15,471 bases of DNA from Methanobacteriota archaeon (GTDB taxonomy: Archaea > Halobacteriota > Halobacteria > Halobacteriales > Halalkalicoccaceae). Below the pieces are notes generated by a model. That model worked only from the letters and a program-made list of their open reading frames with translations. It was not told the DNA's origin and ran no database searches. Made by a program: the position numbers and the translations under genes. The stretch is from NCBI GenBank assembly GCA_022561895.1, contig JADFQH010000034.1:1-15471 (forward strand). Reading direction: 5' to 3'. The first letter of the stretch is position 1, and each line of letters opens with the position of its first letter. Below are positions 6,533 through 12,630 of this stretch, one piece after another.

Positions 6533-7582
6533 ATGAGCACGACACAGGCCGAAAGCGAACGCAAGACCGAGAACCTCCCCGAATGGAAGCGAGAAGAGGT
6601 CGGCGAGCTCGTCGACTTCCTCGATTCGTATTCGAGCGTCGGAATCGTCAGCGTTGCCGGCATTCCGAGCCGCCAGCTCCAGAACATGCGCCGCGATCTG
6701 TACGGTAGCGCGGAGCTTCGGGTCAGCCGGAACACGCTGCTGACTCGTGCGCTCGAGGACGTAAACGACGGTCTCGAGGACCTCACGGGGGACGTCTCCG
6801 GACAGGTCGGGATCATCGGGACGAACGACAACCCCTTCGGACTCTACAAGCAGTTAGAGGAGTCGAAAACACCCGCGCCGATCGGAGCCGGTGAGGTCGC
6901 CCCCAACGATATCACGATCCCCGAAGGCGATACCGGCGTGGATCCGGGTCCGTTCGTCGGCGAACTCCAGCAGGTCGGAGCCGCCGCGCGAATCCAAGAC
7001 GGCTCGATCCACGTCACCGAGGACTCACAGGTTCTCTCGGAGGGCGAGGAGGTTTCGGCCGATCTCGCAAACGTTCTTTCGGAACTCGGTATCGAACCCA
7101 AGGAGGTCGGACTTGACCTTCGTTCGGTCTACTCCGAGGGAATTCTCTTCGATCCCGAGGATCTCGCGATCGATGTCGAGGAATATCGTACGAATATCGA
7201 GGCCGCCGCAAGTGGTGCAAGAAATCTCTCGATCAACGCCGTCTACCCGACGGCTCGGACCGCACCCGCGCTGCTCTCGAAGGCCACGGGCGAGGCCAAA
7301 AGTCTCGGCCTACAGGCCGCCATCGAGAGTCCCGACCTCGCACCCGATCTCGTGAGCAAAGCGGACGCACAGGTGCGCGCGCTCGCGGCCCAGATCGACG
7401 ACGAGGAGGCCCTTCCCGAGGAGCTACGCGGTGTGGAAGCGCCCGCAGCCCCCACAGAGGAAACGGCCGACGAGAACGAAGAAGAAGCACAGCCTGACGA
7501 AGACGAGTCCGACGCCGAACCCGAAGAAGACGACGACGATGACGACTCGGGTGGCGAAGGACTCGGCGCAATGTTCGGATAA
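6533..7582 (+). CDS. rpl10: ribosomal protein uL10 (P0), stalk base
   Basis: A 349-residue P0-type protein that binds the GTPase-associated rRNA and carries the L12 dimers. The N-terminal RNA-binding domain includes GIVSVAGIPSRQLQNMRRDL (about 39-58) and SRNTLLTRAL. The C-terminal third contains helical alanine-rich segments for L12 binding and then an acidic tail ending in DDDDDSGGEGLGAMFG. The tail's final GGEGLG-x-x-FG is shared with L12 and is the part that contacts translation factors in archaea. GGAGGTG at 6520-6526, within the end of rpl1, provides the Shine-Dalgarno, so translation is probably coupled to rpl1. Confidence 0.97.
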   Translation: MSTTQAESERKTENLPEWKREEVGELVDFLDSYSSVGIVSVAGIPSRQLQNMRRDLYGSAELRVSRNTLLTRALEDVNDGLEDLTGDVSGQVGIIGTNDNPFGLYKQLEESKTPAPIGAGEVAPNDITIPEGDTGVDPGPFVGELQQVGAAARIQDGSIHVTEDSQVLSEGEEVSADLANVLSELGIEPKEVGLDLRSVYSEGILFDPEDLAIDVEEYRTNIEAAASGARNLSINAVYPTARTAPALLSKATGEAKSLGLQAAIESPDLAPDLVSKADAQVRALAAQIDDEEALPEELRGVEAPAAPTEETADENEEEAQPDEDESDAEPEEDDDDDDSGGEGLGAMFG

Positions 7583-7604
7583 TCAAAAGAGAGACACGAT
7601 ACCA

Positions 7605-7946
7605 ATGGAATACGTTTACGCAGCACTCATCCTGAACGAGACCGGCGAAGAGATCAACGAAGAGAATCTGACCAGCGTCCTCGAGGCCGCTGGCACCGAT
7701 GTCGAAGAGTCCCGAGTCAAGGCGCTCGTCGCCGCACTCGAGGACGTCGACATCGAGGAGGCCGTCGAACAGGCCGCCGCCGTCCCCGCCGCAGGCGGGG
7801 CCGCGGCCGGTGGCGCGGCCGCAGCGGGCGGCGAAGCGGACGAAGGCGGCGAGGAGGAAGTCGACGAGGAGGCCGAAGCCGAAGAGGAAGAAGACGACGA
7901 GGACGACGACTCGGGCGGCGAGGGCCTCGGCCAGCTGTTCGGCTAA
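7605..7946 (+). CDS. rpl12: ribosomal protein L12 (P1-type)
   Basis: A 113-residue acidic stalk protein that recruits translational GTPases. It begins with MEYVYAALILNETGEEINEE, the conserved archaeal/eukaryotic P1 N terminus used for dimerisation, followed by an Ala/Gly hinge (about 60-80) and a Glu/Asp-rich tail ending in DDDSGGEGLGQLFG, nearly the same as the uL10 tail. The ATG at 7605 is chosen because it gives the family N terminus; the longer open frame upstream codes for a basic sequence within rpl10 in another frame. It lies 22 nt after the rpl10 stop and closes the stalk operon. Confidence 0.97.
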   Translation: MEYVYAALILNETGEEINEENLTSVLEAAGTDVEESRVKALVAALEDVDIEEAVEQAAAVPAAGGAAAGGAAAAGGEADEGGEEEVDEEAEAEEEEDDEDDDSGGEGLGQLFG

Positions 7947-7950
7947 ACGC

Positions 7951-7985
7951 CTCGACTGCAGTTTTCTCCGTTTATTTCAGTCGAG
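7951..7985 (+). terminator. stem-loop with T-rich loop after rpl12
   Basis: CTCGACTG (7951-7958) and CAGTCGAG (7978-7985) form a perfect 8-bp stem. The 19-nt loop holds the T-rich stretch GTTTTCTCCGTTTATTT, and T runs are the main archaeal termination signal. It starts 4 nt after the L12 stop codon, so it probably ends the stalk operon. Confidence 0.45.
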
Positions 7986-7990
7986 AAGCG

Positions 7991-8008
7991 ACTGCTCAGT
8001 TGAGCAGT
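7991..8008. promoter_or_regulatory. 18-nt palindrome before the TctA-type gene
   Basis: ACTGCTCA and TGAGCAGT are exact reverse complements separated by GT. It lies 53 nt before the GTG at 8061 and about 25 nt before the TATA-like box. A regulator-binding site or a second part of the rpl12 terminator would both fit. Confidence 0.35.
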
Positions 8009-8032
8009 TTATGAACCACTCGTCCTGAGGTT

Positions 8033-8040
8033 CAAATACG
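8033..8040 (+). promoter_or_regulatory. TATA-like box of the TctA-type gene
   Basis: CAAATACG is centred about 25 nt upstream of the GTG start at 8061, suggesting a leaderless mRNA that begins at a GTG. Confidence 0.35.
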
Positions 8041-8060
8041 AGAACGATTCCAAAGAGGCC

Positions 8061-9305
8061 GTGGATCTCGGCGTCACCCTCACGAACGACCCTTCTTTCG
8101 CGCTCCAAGCGCTCGTGTTCGTGCTGGGTGGCGTCCTCTTGGGAACAATTAGTGGATTAACGCCGGGGCTGCACGCGAACAACTTCGCCCTTATCTTAGC
8201 TGGACTCGCACCACTCATTCCGGGTCCACCACTCTTCGTCGGCGCGGCCATGCTTTCGGCTGGTGTCGTTCACACCTTTCTCGATGTCGTCCCCGCACTC
8301 GCACTCGGCGTCCCCGATGCCGACATGGCGGTGATGGCGCTGCCGGGCCACCGGCTCGTACTCGAAGGCAGGGGTTACGAAGCCCTTCGGCTCTCGGCGA
8401 TGGGCAGCGCGCTGGCCGTTGTTTTCGCGGTTCCGCTTGCGATCCCGGTTACACTGATCATGGTCGAGGCGTGGCCCACACTCGTCGAGCATATGCCGCT
8501 GGTTCTCGGTACTGTGGTTGCGATCATGCTCCTGACCGAGCGCTCGCTGTCGGGATTTTTCGGAGGCTTGCTCGCCTTCTCGATCAGCGCTCTATTGGGA
8601 CTGGCCGCGCTCGATCTCGACCCCGCCGCGCCCCTCCATGGGGATATCCTCGCACCCCTGTTCGCAGGCCTGTTCGGCGCGCCGATCCTGATCGACGCGA
8701 TGGATGGTGCAGGCATACCGAAACAAACCGGCAAGAAAATCACGATTCCCCGAAGACTAGTCCTGCTTCCGGCCGCTGCGGGCGCGCTCGCGGGTGCGGT
8801 CGTCGGCTACTTACCGGGGATTTCCAGTGCGATCGCAGCCGTGATCGCACTACTCATGCTTCCGGGTTCGAGCGGTGACCGGGGATTCGTTATCGCCACG
8901 AGCGGCGTGAATACCGCCAACACGATTTTCGCGCTGTTCGCCCTGGTTGCCCTCGGCGCACCCCGCACCGGCGTGCTCGTCGCCATCGAACGTGCAGAAG
9001 TCCCGCTGAACCTTCCAGTACTCCTCTCGAGCGTCGCCATCGCCGCCGCGGCGGGCTTTGTTCTCGTGCTCGTCGTCGGCGACTGGTATATGCGTGTGAT
9101 CGGAACGGTCGATTACACCAAGCTCTGTTTCGTCATCCTCGTTCTCTTGGTCCTCCTTTCGTACGTCTTTGCCGGGGCAGTGGGGATCGTCGTCTTTCTC
9201 GTGAGCGCGCTCGTCGGGTTTATTCCCGTCCGATTCGGTGCGAATCGTGTTCACCTGATGGGTGTACTGATCGGCCCGGTCGCGCTGTTTTATCACGGAC
9301 TCTGA
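8061..9305 (+). CDS. TctA-family (DUF112) membrane permease, orphan
   Basis: A 414-residue polytopic membrane protein matching the large permease subunit TctA of tripartite tricarboxylate transporters. The characteristic repeated core is visible twice: GTISGLTPGLHANNFALIL at about 28-46 and VGYLPGISSAIAAVIALLM at about 248-266, as expected from the internal duplication of the family. DIAMxGxPK-like IDAMDGAGIPKQTGKK at 211-226 precedes the second half. The start is GTG, the first plausible start in frame, with a TATA-like box about 25 nt upstream. No TctB small subunit or TctC binding protein is adjacent, as is usual for archaeal DUF112 members, so the substrate is unknown. Confidence 0.85.
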   Translation: MDLGVTLTNDPSFALQALVFVLGGVLLGTISGLTPGLHANNFALILAGLAPLIPGPPLFVGAAMLSAGVVHTFLDVVPALALGVPDADMAVMALPGHRLVLEGRGYEALRLSAMGSALAVVFAVPLAIPVTLIMVEAWPTLVEHMPLVLGTVVAIMLLTERSLSGFFGGLLAFSISALLGLAALDLDPAAPLHGDILAPLFAGLFGAPILIDAMDGAGIPKQTGKKITIPRRLVLLPAAAGALAGAVVGYLPGISSAIAAVIALLMLPGSSGDRGFVIATSGVNTANTIFALFALVALGAPRTGVLVAIERAEVPLNLPVLLSSVAIAAAAGFVLVLVVGDWYMRVIGTVDYTKLCFVILVLLVLLSYVFAGAVGIVVFLVSALVGFIPVRFGANRVHLMGVLIGPVALFYHGL

Positions 9306-9394
9306 ACCGACTACCAGTGTTCTACGCGCTCGCGGTCCCACTGCTGTAGGATCTTCAAACTACCTGTCGATTCGACTGCCCTCGAACGGCAACC

Positions 9395-9401
9395 GTTAAA
9401 A
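9395..9401 (+). promoter_or_regulatory. TATA-like box of the zinc-finger/aEF1-beta operon
   Basis: GTTAAAA is centred about 27 nt upstream of the ATG at 9425, consistent with a leaderless transcript for both genes. Confidence 0.5.
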
Positions 9402-9424
9402 GCGACGCGACGAAAAGGGGATTC

Positions 9425-9604
9425 ATGAGTCAATCCCAACAGAAACAAGCACGACAGTGCGTCTCGTGCGGGATCAACATCTCGGGGACGAACGCCGCCC
9501 GATTCAAATGTCCCGACTGCGGCACACAGATCTACCGCTGTGCGAAATGCCGCAAGCAGAGCAACCTCTATGAGTGTCCCGACTGCGGGTTTACGGGGCC
9601 GTAG
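9425..9604 (+). CDS. HVO_2753-like zinc-finger microprotein
   Basis: A 59-residue protein with four CxxC pairs: CVSC (12-15), CPDC (29-32), CAKC (39-42) and CPDC (51-54), enough for two zinc sites. The Arg/Lys content suggests nucleic-acid contact. It matches the small haloarchaeal zinc-finger family represented by Haloferax volcanii HVO_2753, a structurally studied microprotein that is encoded next to aEF1-beta, as here. The ATG lies 27 nt after a TATA-like box. Only 5 nt separate its stop from the aEF1-beta ATG, so the two are cotranscribed, which suggests a role tied to translation; this role is inference. Confidence 0.9.
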   Translation: MSQSQQKQARQCVSCGINISGTNAARFKCPDCGTQIYRCAKCRKQSNLYECPDCGFTGP

Positions 9605-9609
9605 AGCAT

Positions 9610-9876
9610 ATGGGCAAGGTCGCTGCCAAGCTCAAGGTCATGCCCCAGAGCCCCGAGATCGATCTCGACGAACTGCAAGACCGACTGGAGGGCTCGCTCC
9701 CCGAGGGCGCGAAGATCAACGGCTTCGAGCGCGACGACGTCGCCTTTGGACTCGTTGCACTCTTGCCGACGGTGATCGTCCCCGACGACGCCGGCGGGAC
9801 CGAGGCCGTCGAGGAACGCTTCACCGAGGTCGAGGGCGTTGAAAGTGTCGAAGTCCAGAACGTCGGGCGCATCTAA
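9610..9876 (+). CDS. translation elongation factor aEF1-beta
   Basis: An 88-residue protein, the guanine-nucleotide exchange factor that recycles aEF1A from GDP to GTP form. The start MGKVAAKLKVMPQSPEIDLDEL and the segment FERDDVAFGLVALLPTVIVPDD correspond to the conserved beta-alpha-beta exchange domain, and the C terminus VEGVESVEVQNVGRI is typical. Length is as expected for the archaeal factor, which is only the exchange domain. Second gene of an operon with the zinc-finger microprotein. The long hairpin-rich region follows 29 nt downstream of the stop and may form its 3' untranslated region. Confidence 0.95.
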   Translation: MGKVAAKLKVMPQSPEIDLDELQDRLEGSLPEGAKINGFERDDVAFGLVALLPTVIVPDDAGGTEAVEERFTEVEGVESVEVQNVGRI

Positions 9877-9905
9877 ACGGAAAGCCCTCGGCGCTCGTTG
9901 GCAGT

Positions 9906-10264
9906 CGAAAATCGCTACGCGGTTTTCGGGCCCACAGGAAACGCTTTGCGTTTCCTGGGACACTCGCGCCTCGCCCTTTTCAGACCCATAGGAAAGGCCG
10001 CTTCGCGGCCTTTCTGGGCTGAGCGGCGGCTTTGCCGCCGCGAGGTCAGCGGGAACTCCGTTCTCGCCCGATCAAGAAAATCTTCGATTTTCTATGGCCG
10101 CCAGGTCCGCATCGCAGTCGTCCGATCGGACGACTGCTCTTAGGAGACCAGCCTCTCCCCACCCTACGAACGCGGGCGGCGGAAGTGCCGCCCGCGTTCG
10201 CGCCGCTCACGGGACGCTGTGCGTCCCGTTCGCCAGCGAGATCGCAAAGCGATCTCGCGCTGGC
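9906..10264 (+). repeat. array of ten short hairpins in an intergenic region
   Basis: Ten consecutive inverted repeats fill about 70% of this stretch. Positions and loops: 9906-9928 (TAC), 9932-9959 (TTT), 9985-10018 (TTC), 10023-10041 (TTT), 10049-10067 (TCC), 10075-10093 (TTC), 10114-10137 (continuous palindrome), 10167-10200 (GGAAGT), 10209-10229 (TGT), 10232-10264 (AAA). Stems are 8-14 bp, perfect or with one wobble or a small bulge. Most stem sequences differ, but the loop-closing core repeats the form CGC-NNN-GCG or GGC-NNN-GCC. No coding potential is credible: the frame open through part of it gives Arg/Pro-rich sequence. Candidates are a structured RNA, a 3' untranslated region of the aEF1-beta operon, or an unknown palindromic repeat element. 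Confidence 0.8.
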
Positions 10265-10379
10265 CACCGCACCGCAACGGACCGCCCCATACCGCGCCGT
10301 AACCGCACCGGAATCCATTCCACCTACGCCATCTCCCGCCCACCCACACCGATTAACCGATTCACGTCCAACACACGCC
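10265..10379. other. C-rich intergenic tract upstream of thpR
   Basis: This end of the 503-nt gene-free region is strongly strand-biased: about half of the bases are C and only about one in six is G. ACCGC pentamers occur at 10266, 10271, 10281, 10291 and 10302, close to one helical turn apart. No gene is seen in it. It may carry upstream promoter elements for thpR. Confidence 0.4.
10351..10357 (+). promoter_or_regulatory. TATA-like box of thpR
   Basis: GATTAAC is centred about 26 nt upstream of the ATG at 10380, supporting that start and a leaderless mRNA. Confidence 0.45.
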
Positions 10380-10943
10380 ATGCGCGTGTTCGCCAGCATC
10401 GATTTCCCCGAGAATCTCACGAGCGAGGTCGCCGATCTTCAAGCGGCGTTCACCGACGCTGAGGGCCTTCGGTTCACCGACCCGAGCCAGACCCACGTCA
10501 CCCTCAAATTTCTCGGCGATGTCGAAAAAGACCGACTTCCGGAACTCGAATCCGCCCTCGAAACAGCTGTCGCCGAATCGGGCGTCTCGCCGTTCGAGGT
10601 CGAATACGGCGGGCTGGGCGTCTTTCCCTCACTCGACTACATCAGCGTGCTCTGGCTCGGAGTCCGAAATGGAGCAACCGAAATGACCCGACTCCACGAG
10701 GCGATCGAGCGCGAGACGGTCGAGTTAGGCTTCGACCCCGAGGATCACGACTTCACGCCGCATGCGACCATCGCGCGAATGGAGCACGCCAATGGAAAGG
10801 AGTTGGTCCAGAAGCTTGTCCGTGAGCGCGATCCGACCGTTGGCATGACGGCGGTTCGAACGATTACGCTGAAGAAAAGCGATCGCAGTTCGGATGGTCC
10901 CGTTTACACGACACTCGCCTCGATCCCTCTCCGATCGGACTGA
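10380..10943 (+). CDS. thpR: RNA 2',3'-cyclic phosphodiesterase (LigT/ThpR)
   Basis: A 187-residue member of the 2H phosphoesterase superfamily, which opens 2',3'-cyclic phosphate ends of RNA and is linked to tRNA processing. The two hallmark motifs are present: HVTLKFLG with His39 and Thr41, and HATIAR with His128 and Thr130. The N terminus MRVFASIDFP is the usual family start (RxFxAIxLP type). The frame is open further upstream through the hairpin region, but that extension is Arg/Pro-rich and unlike the family; the ATG at 10380 with a TATA-like box 26 nt before it is preferred. It stands alone, not in an evident operon. Confidence 0.93.
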   Translation: MRVFASIDFPENLTSEVADLQAAFTDAEGLRFTDPSQTHVTLKFLGDVEKDRLPELESALETAVAESGVSPFEVEYGGLGVFPSLDYISVLWLGVRNGATEMTRLHEAIERETVELGFDPEDHDFTPHATIARMEHANGKELVQKLVRERDPTVGMTAVRTITLKKSDRSSDGPVYTTLASIPLRSD

Positions 10944-10992
10944 CTACCGTGCCAGCTCCGCATCAGTGTTGATGCTGAAAACACAATATGAT

Positions 10993-11001
10993 ATATTTAT
11001 T
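10993..11001 (+). promoter_or_regulatory. TATA-like box of the small zinc-finger gene
   Basis: ATATTTATTA-type sequence in a markedly AT-rich stretch (10979-11015), centred about 28 nt upstream of the ATG at 11026. Strong promoter match for a leaderless transcript. Confidence 0.55.
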
Positions 11002-11025
11002 ATGTTTGAATACTAACTACTTCGT

Positions 11026-11310
11026 ATGGCTCGATGTGATCGCTGTGACAGCTACGTTTCGCGGGACTACGTGCGCGTGTTCGGTGACAACAAAAACAGT
11101 ATTGAATCCTGTCCCGACTGCCGGTCGGGATGGGACAATGGCGAACAACAGCACGAGGAACCGACGGAGCGAAAACTGACCTTCAAAATGAGCGAGTTCG
11201 AAACGGCGGATGGAGACACGGAAGACCGTAGTTCTCCGGCCCAAGAGGCAACGAACGCTACCGAAAGTCGATTCGGACGCGTCGGGAAGGCGGTGTCGGG
11301 GCTGTTCTGA
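11026..11310 (+). CDS. small zinc-ribbon protein (DUF7563-like)
   Basis: A 94-residue protein. CDRC at residues 4-7 and CPDC at 29-32 form a four-cysteine zinc site around the segment SYVSRDYVRVFGDNKNSIES. The remaining two thirds are acidic and probably disordered, ending in a short basic/hydrophobic helix (FGRVGKAVSGLF). The N-terminal part resembles the haloarchaeal DUF7563 zinc-ribbon group; the assignment is by pattern only. It has its own strong AT-rich promoter and no operon partner. Function unknown, possibly nucleic-acid binding or regulatory. Confidence 0.7.
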   Translation: MARCDRCDSYVSRDYVRVFGDNKNSIESCPDCRSGWDNGEQQHEEPTERKLTFKMSEFETADGDTEDRSSPAQEATNATESRFGRVGKAVSGLF

Positions 11311-11311
11311 T

Positions 11312-11414
11312 ACTGTCGGTCACGAGAGCACGAACGTTGGTAGCAGGATTCGACGGGCAGCGCGGTTCATGTCTGTCTTCATCGCAGTGGATTTACGTAG
11401 GCATGACCGACAGT
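11312..11414. repeat. 11-bp inverted repeat between the zinc-ribbon gene and rpl39e
   Basis: ACTGTCGGTCA (11312-11322) is the exact reverse complement of TGACCGACAGT (11404-11414), with 81 nt between them. The left arm starts 1 nt after the zinc-ribbon stop codon; the right arm ends about 13 nt before the rpl39e TATA-like box. The contained CCGACAGT octamer also lies before rpl1 and the DRG gene. Confidence 0.45.
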
Positions 11415-11426
11415 GGAAAAGGACAG

Positions 11427-11435
11427 GATTTTATG
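11427..11435 (+). promoter_or_regulatory. TATA-like box of the rpl39e operon
   Basis: GATTTTATG is centred about 30 nt upstream of the rpl39e ATG at 11461, with purine-rich GGAAAAGGACAG before it as a possible BRE. Confidence 0.45.
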
Positions 11436-11460
11436 CGCCCGTAGGGTAGTAGCGGCTACT

Positions 11461-11613
11461 ATGGGTAAGAAATCGAAATCGAAGAAAAAGCGGCTGGCGA
11501 AGCTCGACCGCCAGAACACGCGCATCCCCGCGTGGGTGATGCTCAAGACCGATCGCGAGGTTACGCGGAACCACAAACGGCGCAACTGGCGTCGCAACGA
11601 CACCGACGAATAA
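11461..11613 (+). CDS. rpl39e: ribosomal protein eL39
   Basis: A 50-residue, very basic protein that lines the peptide exit tunnel of the large subunit. MGKKSKSKKKRLAKLDRQN and the C-terminal half WVMLKTDREVTRNHKRRNWRR match the family in length and composition. The upstream open extension is not part of the protein. Its TAA overlaps the ATG of rpl31e by one base (TAATG), a clear translation-coupling arrangement. First gene of a run of five closely spaced genes. Confidence 0.96.
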   Translation: MGKKSKSKKKRLAKLDRQNTRIPAWVMLKTDREVTRNHKRRNWRRNDTDE

Positions 11614-11891
11614 TGAGCGCAAGCGACTTCGAAGAACGGGTAGTTACGATCCCACTGCGGGACGTAAGCGCACAGGCCAGCCACAAACGTGCGAGCAGAG
11701 CGATGAAGATCGTCCGCGAGCATCTCGCACAGCACTTCAAGGTCGAGGCAGAGGCCGTCCGGCTCGACCCCTCGATCAACGAGACCGTCTGGGCGCGCGG
11801 CCAGCGCAAACCACCGCGAAAACTTCGCGTGCGTGCGGCCCGTTTCACGGAGGAAGGCGAGGCGCTCGTCGAAGCCGAACTCGCTCAATAG
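11613..11891 (+). CDS. rpl31e: ribosomal protein eL31
   Basis: A 92-residue protein of the large subunit located near the exit tunnel. ERVVTIPLRDVSAQASHKRA and VRLDPSINETVWARG contain the conserved family segments (PLR..., RxxP, and INxxVWARG). The ATG at 11613 shares a base with the preceding stop codon, and its own TAG overlaps the GTG of the next gene by one base (TAGTG). This one-base overlap on both sides indicates one polycistronic, coupled unit. Confidence 0.96.
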   Translation: MSASDFEERVVTIPLRDVSAQASHKRASRAMKIVREHLAQHFKVEAEAVRLDPSINETVWARGQRKPPRKLRVRAARFTEEGEALVEAELAQ

Positions 11892-12556
11892 TGCTTCGCA
11901 CCGCCTTTTTCGGCTCGTCATCGATCGGCGTTTTTACCTGTGCGACCGACGACGTGCTCCTCGTTCGCAACGACGTCGAAGACGATCTCCGCGAGGAGTT
12001 AGAGGAGGAACTCGACGTGCCGGCGATCGCCACCACCATCGGTGGCTCCTCGACTGTGGGCGCACTCTGTGTCGGCAACTCCAATGGATTGCTCGTCAGC
12101 AGCCGGATCACCGCGGGCGAACGTGAGGCGATCGCCGCGGTGACCGATCTTCCCGTTACTGAGCTTCCCGGTCGGATCAACGCCGCAGGAAACGTCGTGC
12201 TCGCGAACGACACCGGCGCGTACGTCCACCCGGACCTCTCGCACGAGGCCGTACGGGCGGTAAAAGACGGTCTTGGCGTGTCGGTCGAACGCGGCGAACT
12301 CGCCGGGCTTCGAACCATCGGGACGGCCGCGGTCGCGACGAACGACGGCGTGCTCTGTCATCCGAAGGCAACTGATGAGGAGCTTGACTTCCTGGAGGAG
12401 CTTCTCGACGTCTACGCCGACATCGGGACGATCAACTATGGGGGGCCGTTGGTCGGCTCGGGGCTGGTCGCGAACGCCTTCGGGTACGTCGCCGGCAGGG
12501 ACACCACGGGCCCCGAACTCGGGCGAATCGAAGACGCGTTGGGCTATCTCGACTAG
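11891..12556 (+). CDS. eif6: translation initiation factor aIF6
   Basis: A 221-residue protein of the IF6 family, which binds uL14 on the large subunit and prevents premature subunit joining. The five-fold pseudo-repeat of the pentein fold can be followed in segments such as SSSIGVFTCATDDVLLV, GGSSTVGALCVGNSNGLLV, INAAGNVVLANDTGAYVHP and GTINYGGPLVGSGLVANAFGY. Start is GTG, overlapping the rpl31e stop by one base. The frame and length fit the archaeal family. In other haloarchaea rpl18a commonly follows; here the next gene is prefoldin alpha. Confidence 0.96.
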   Translation: MLRTAFFGSSSIGVFTCATDDVLLVRNDVEDDLREELEEELDVPAIATTIGGSSTVGALCVGNSNGLLVSSRITAGEREAIAAVTDLPVTELPGRINAAGNVVLANDTGAYVHPDLSHEAVRAVKDGLGVSVERGELAGLRTIGTAAVATNDGVLCHPKATDEELDFLEELLDVYADIGTINYGGPLVGSGLVANAFGYVAGRDTTGPELGRIEDALGYLD

Positions 12557-12585
12557 GAAGATACTTCCGACTCGCGGGCCCAGTT

Positions 12586-12630
12586 ATGGGCATGACGTTC
12601 GCTTCTCTCAACACGGTGATCGCGCGATGA
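12586..12630 (+). other. 14-codon frame in the eif6-pfdA gap
   Basis: ATG at 12586 opens a frame of 14 codons (MGMTFASLNTVIAR) whose TGA overlaps the pfdA ATG as ATGA. It fills most of the 70-nt gap where rpl18a might be expected, but does not resemble that protein. It may be a leader peptide, or chance. Confidence 0.15.

Noticed and set aside
9906..10264. CRISPR array
   Set aside because: The units are hairpins of different sequence without a constant repeat or spacers of constant length, and no cas gene is nearby.
10032..10379. N-terminal extension of ThpR through the hairpin region
   Set aside because: The extension is Arg/Pro/Ala-rich and encodes the hairpins; the family starts at MRVFASIDFP and a TATA-like box lies 26 nt before that ATG.
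11370..11449. 26-codon frame MSVFIAVDLRRH... before rpl39e
   Set aside because: It runs across the rpl39e promoter, has no promoter of its own at a suitable distance, and shows no recognisable similarity.
12273..12626. Extension of prefoldin alpha upstream into eif6
   Set aside because: It would overlap eif6 in another frame, is Arg/Ser-rich, and the prefoldin fold starts at the ATG at 12627.
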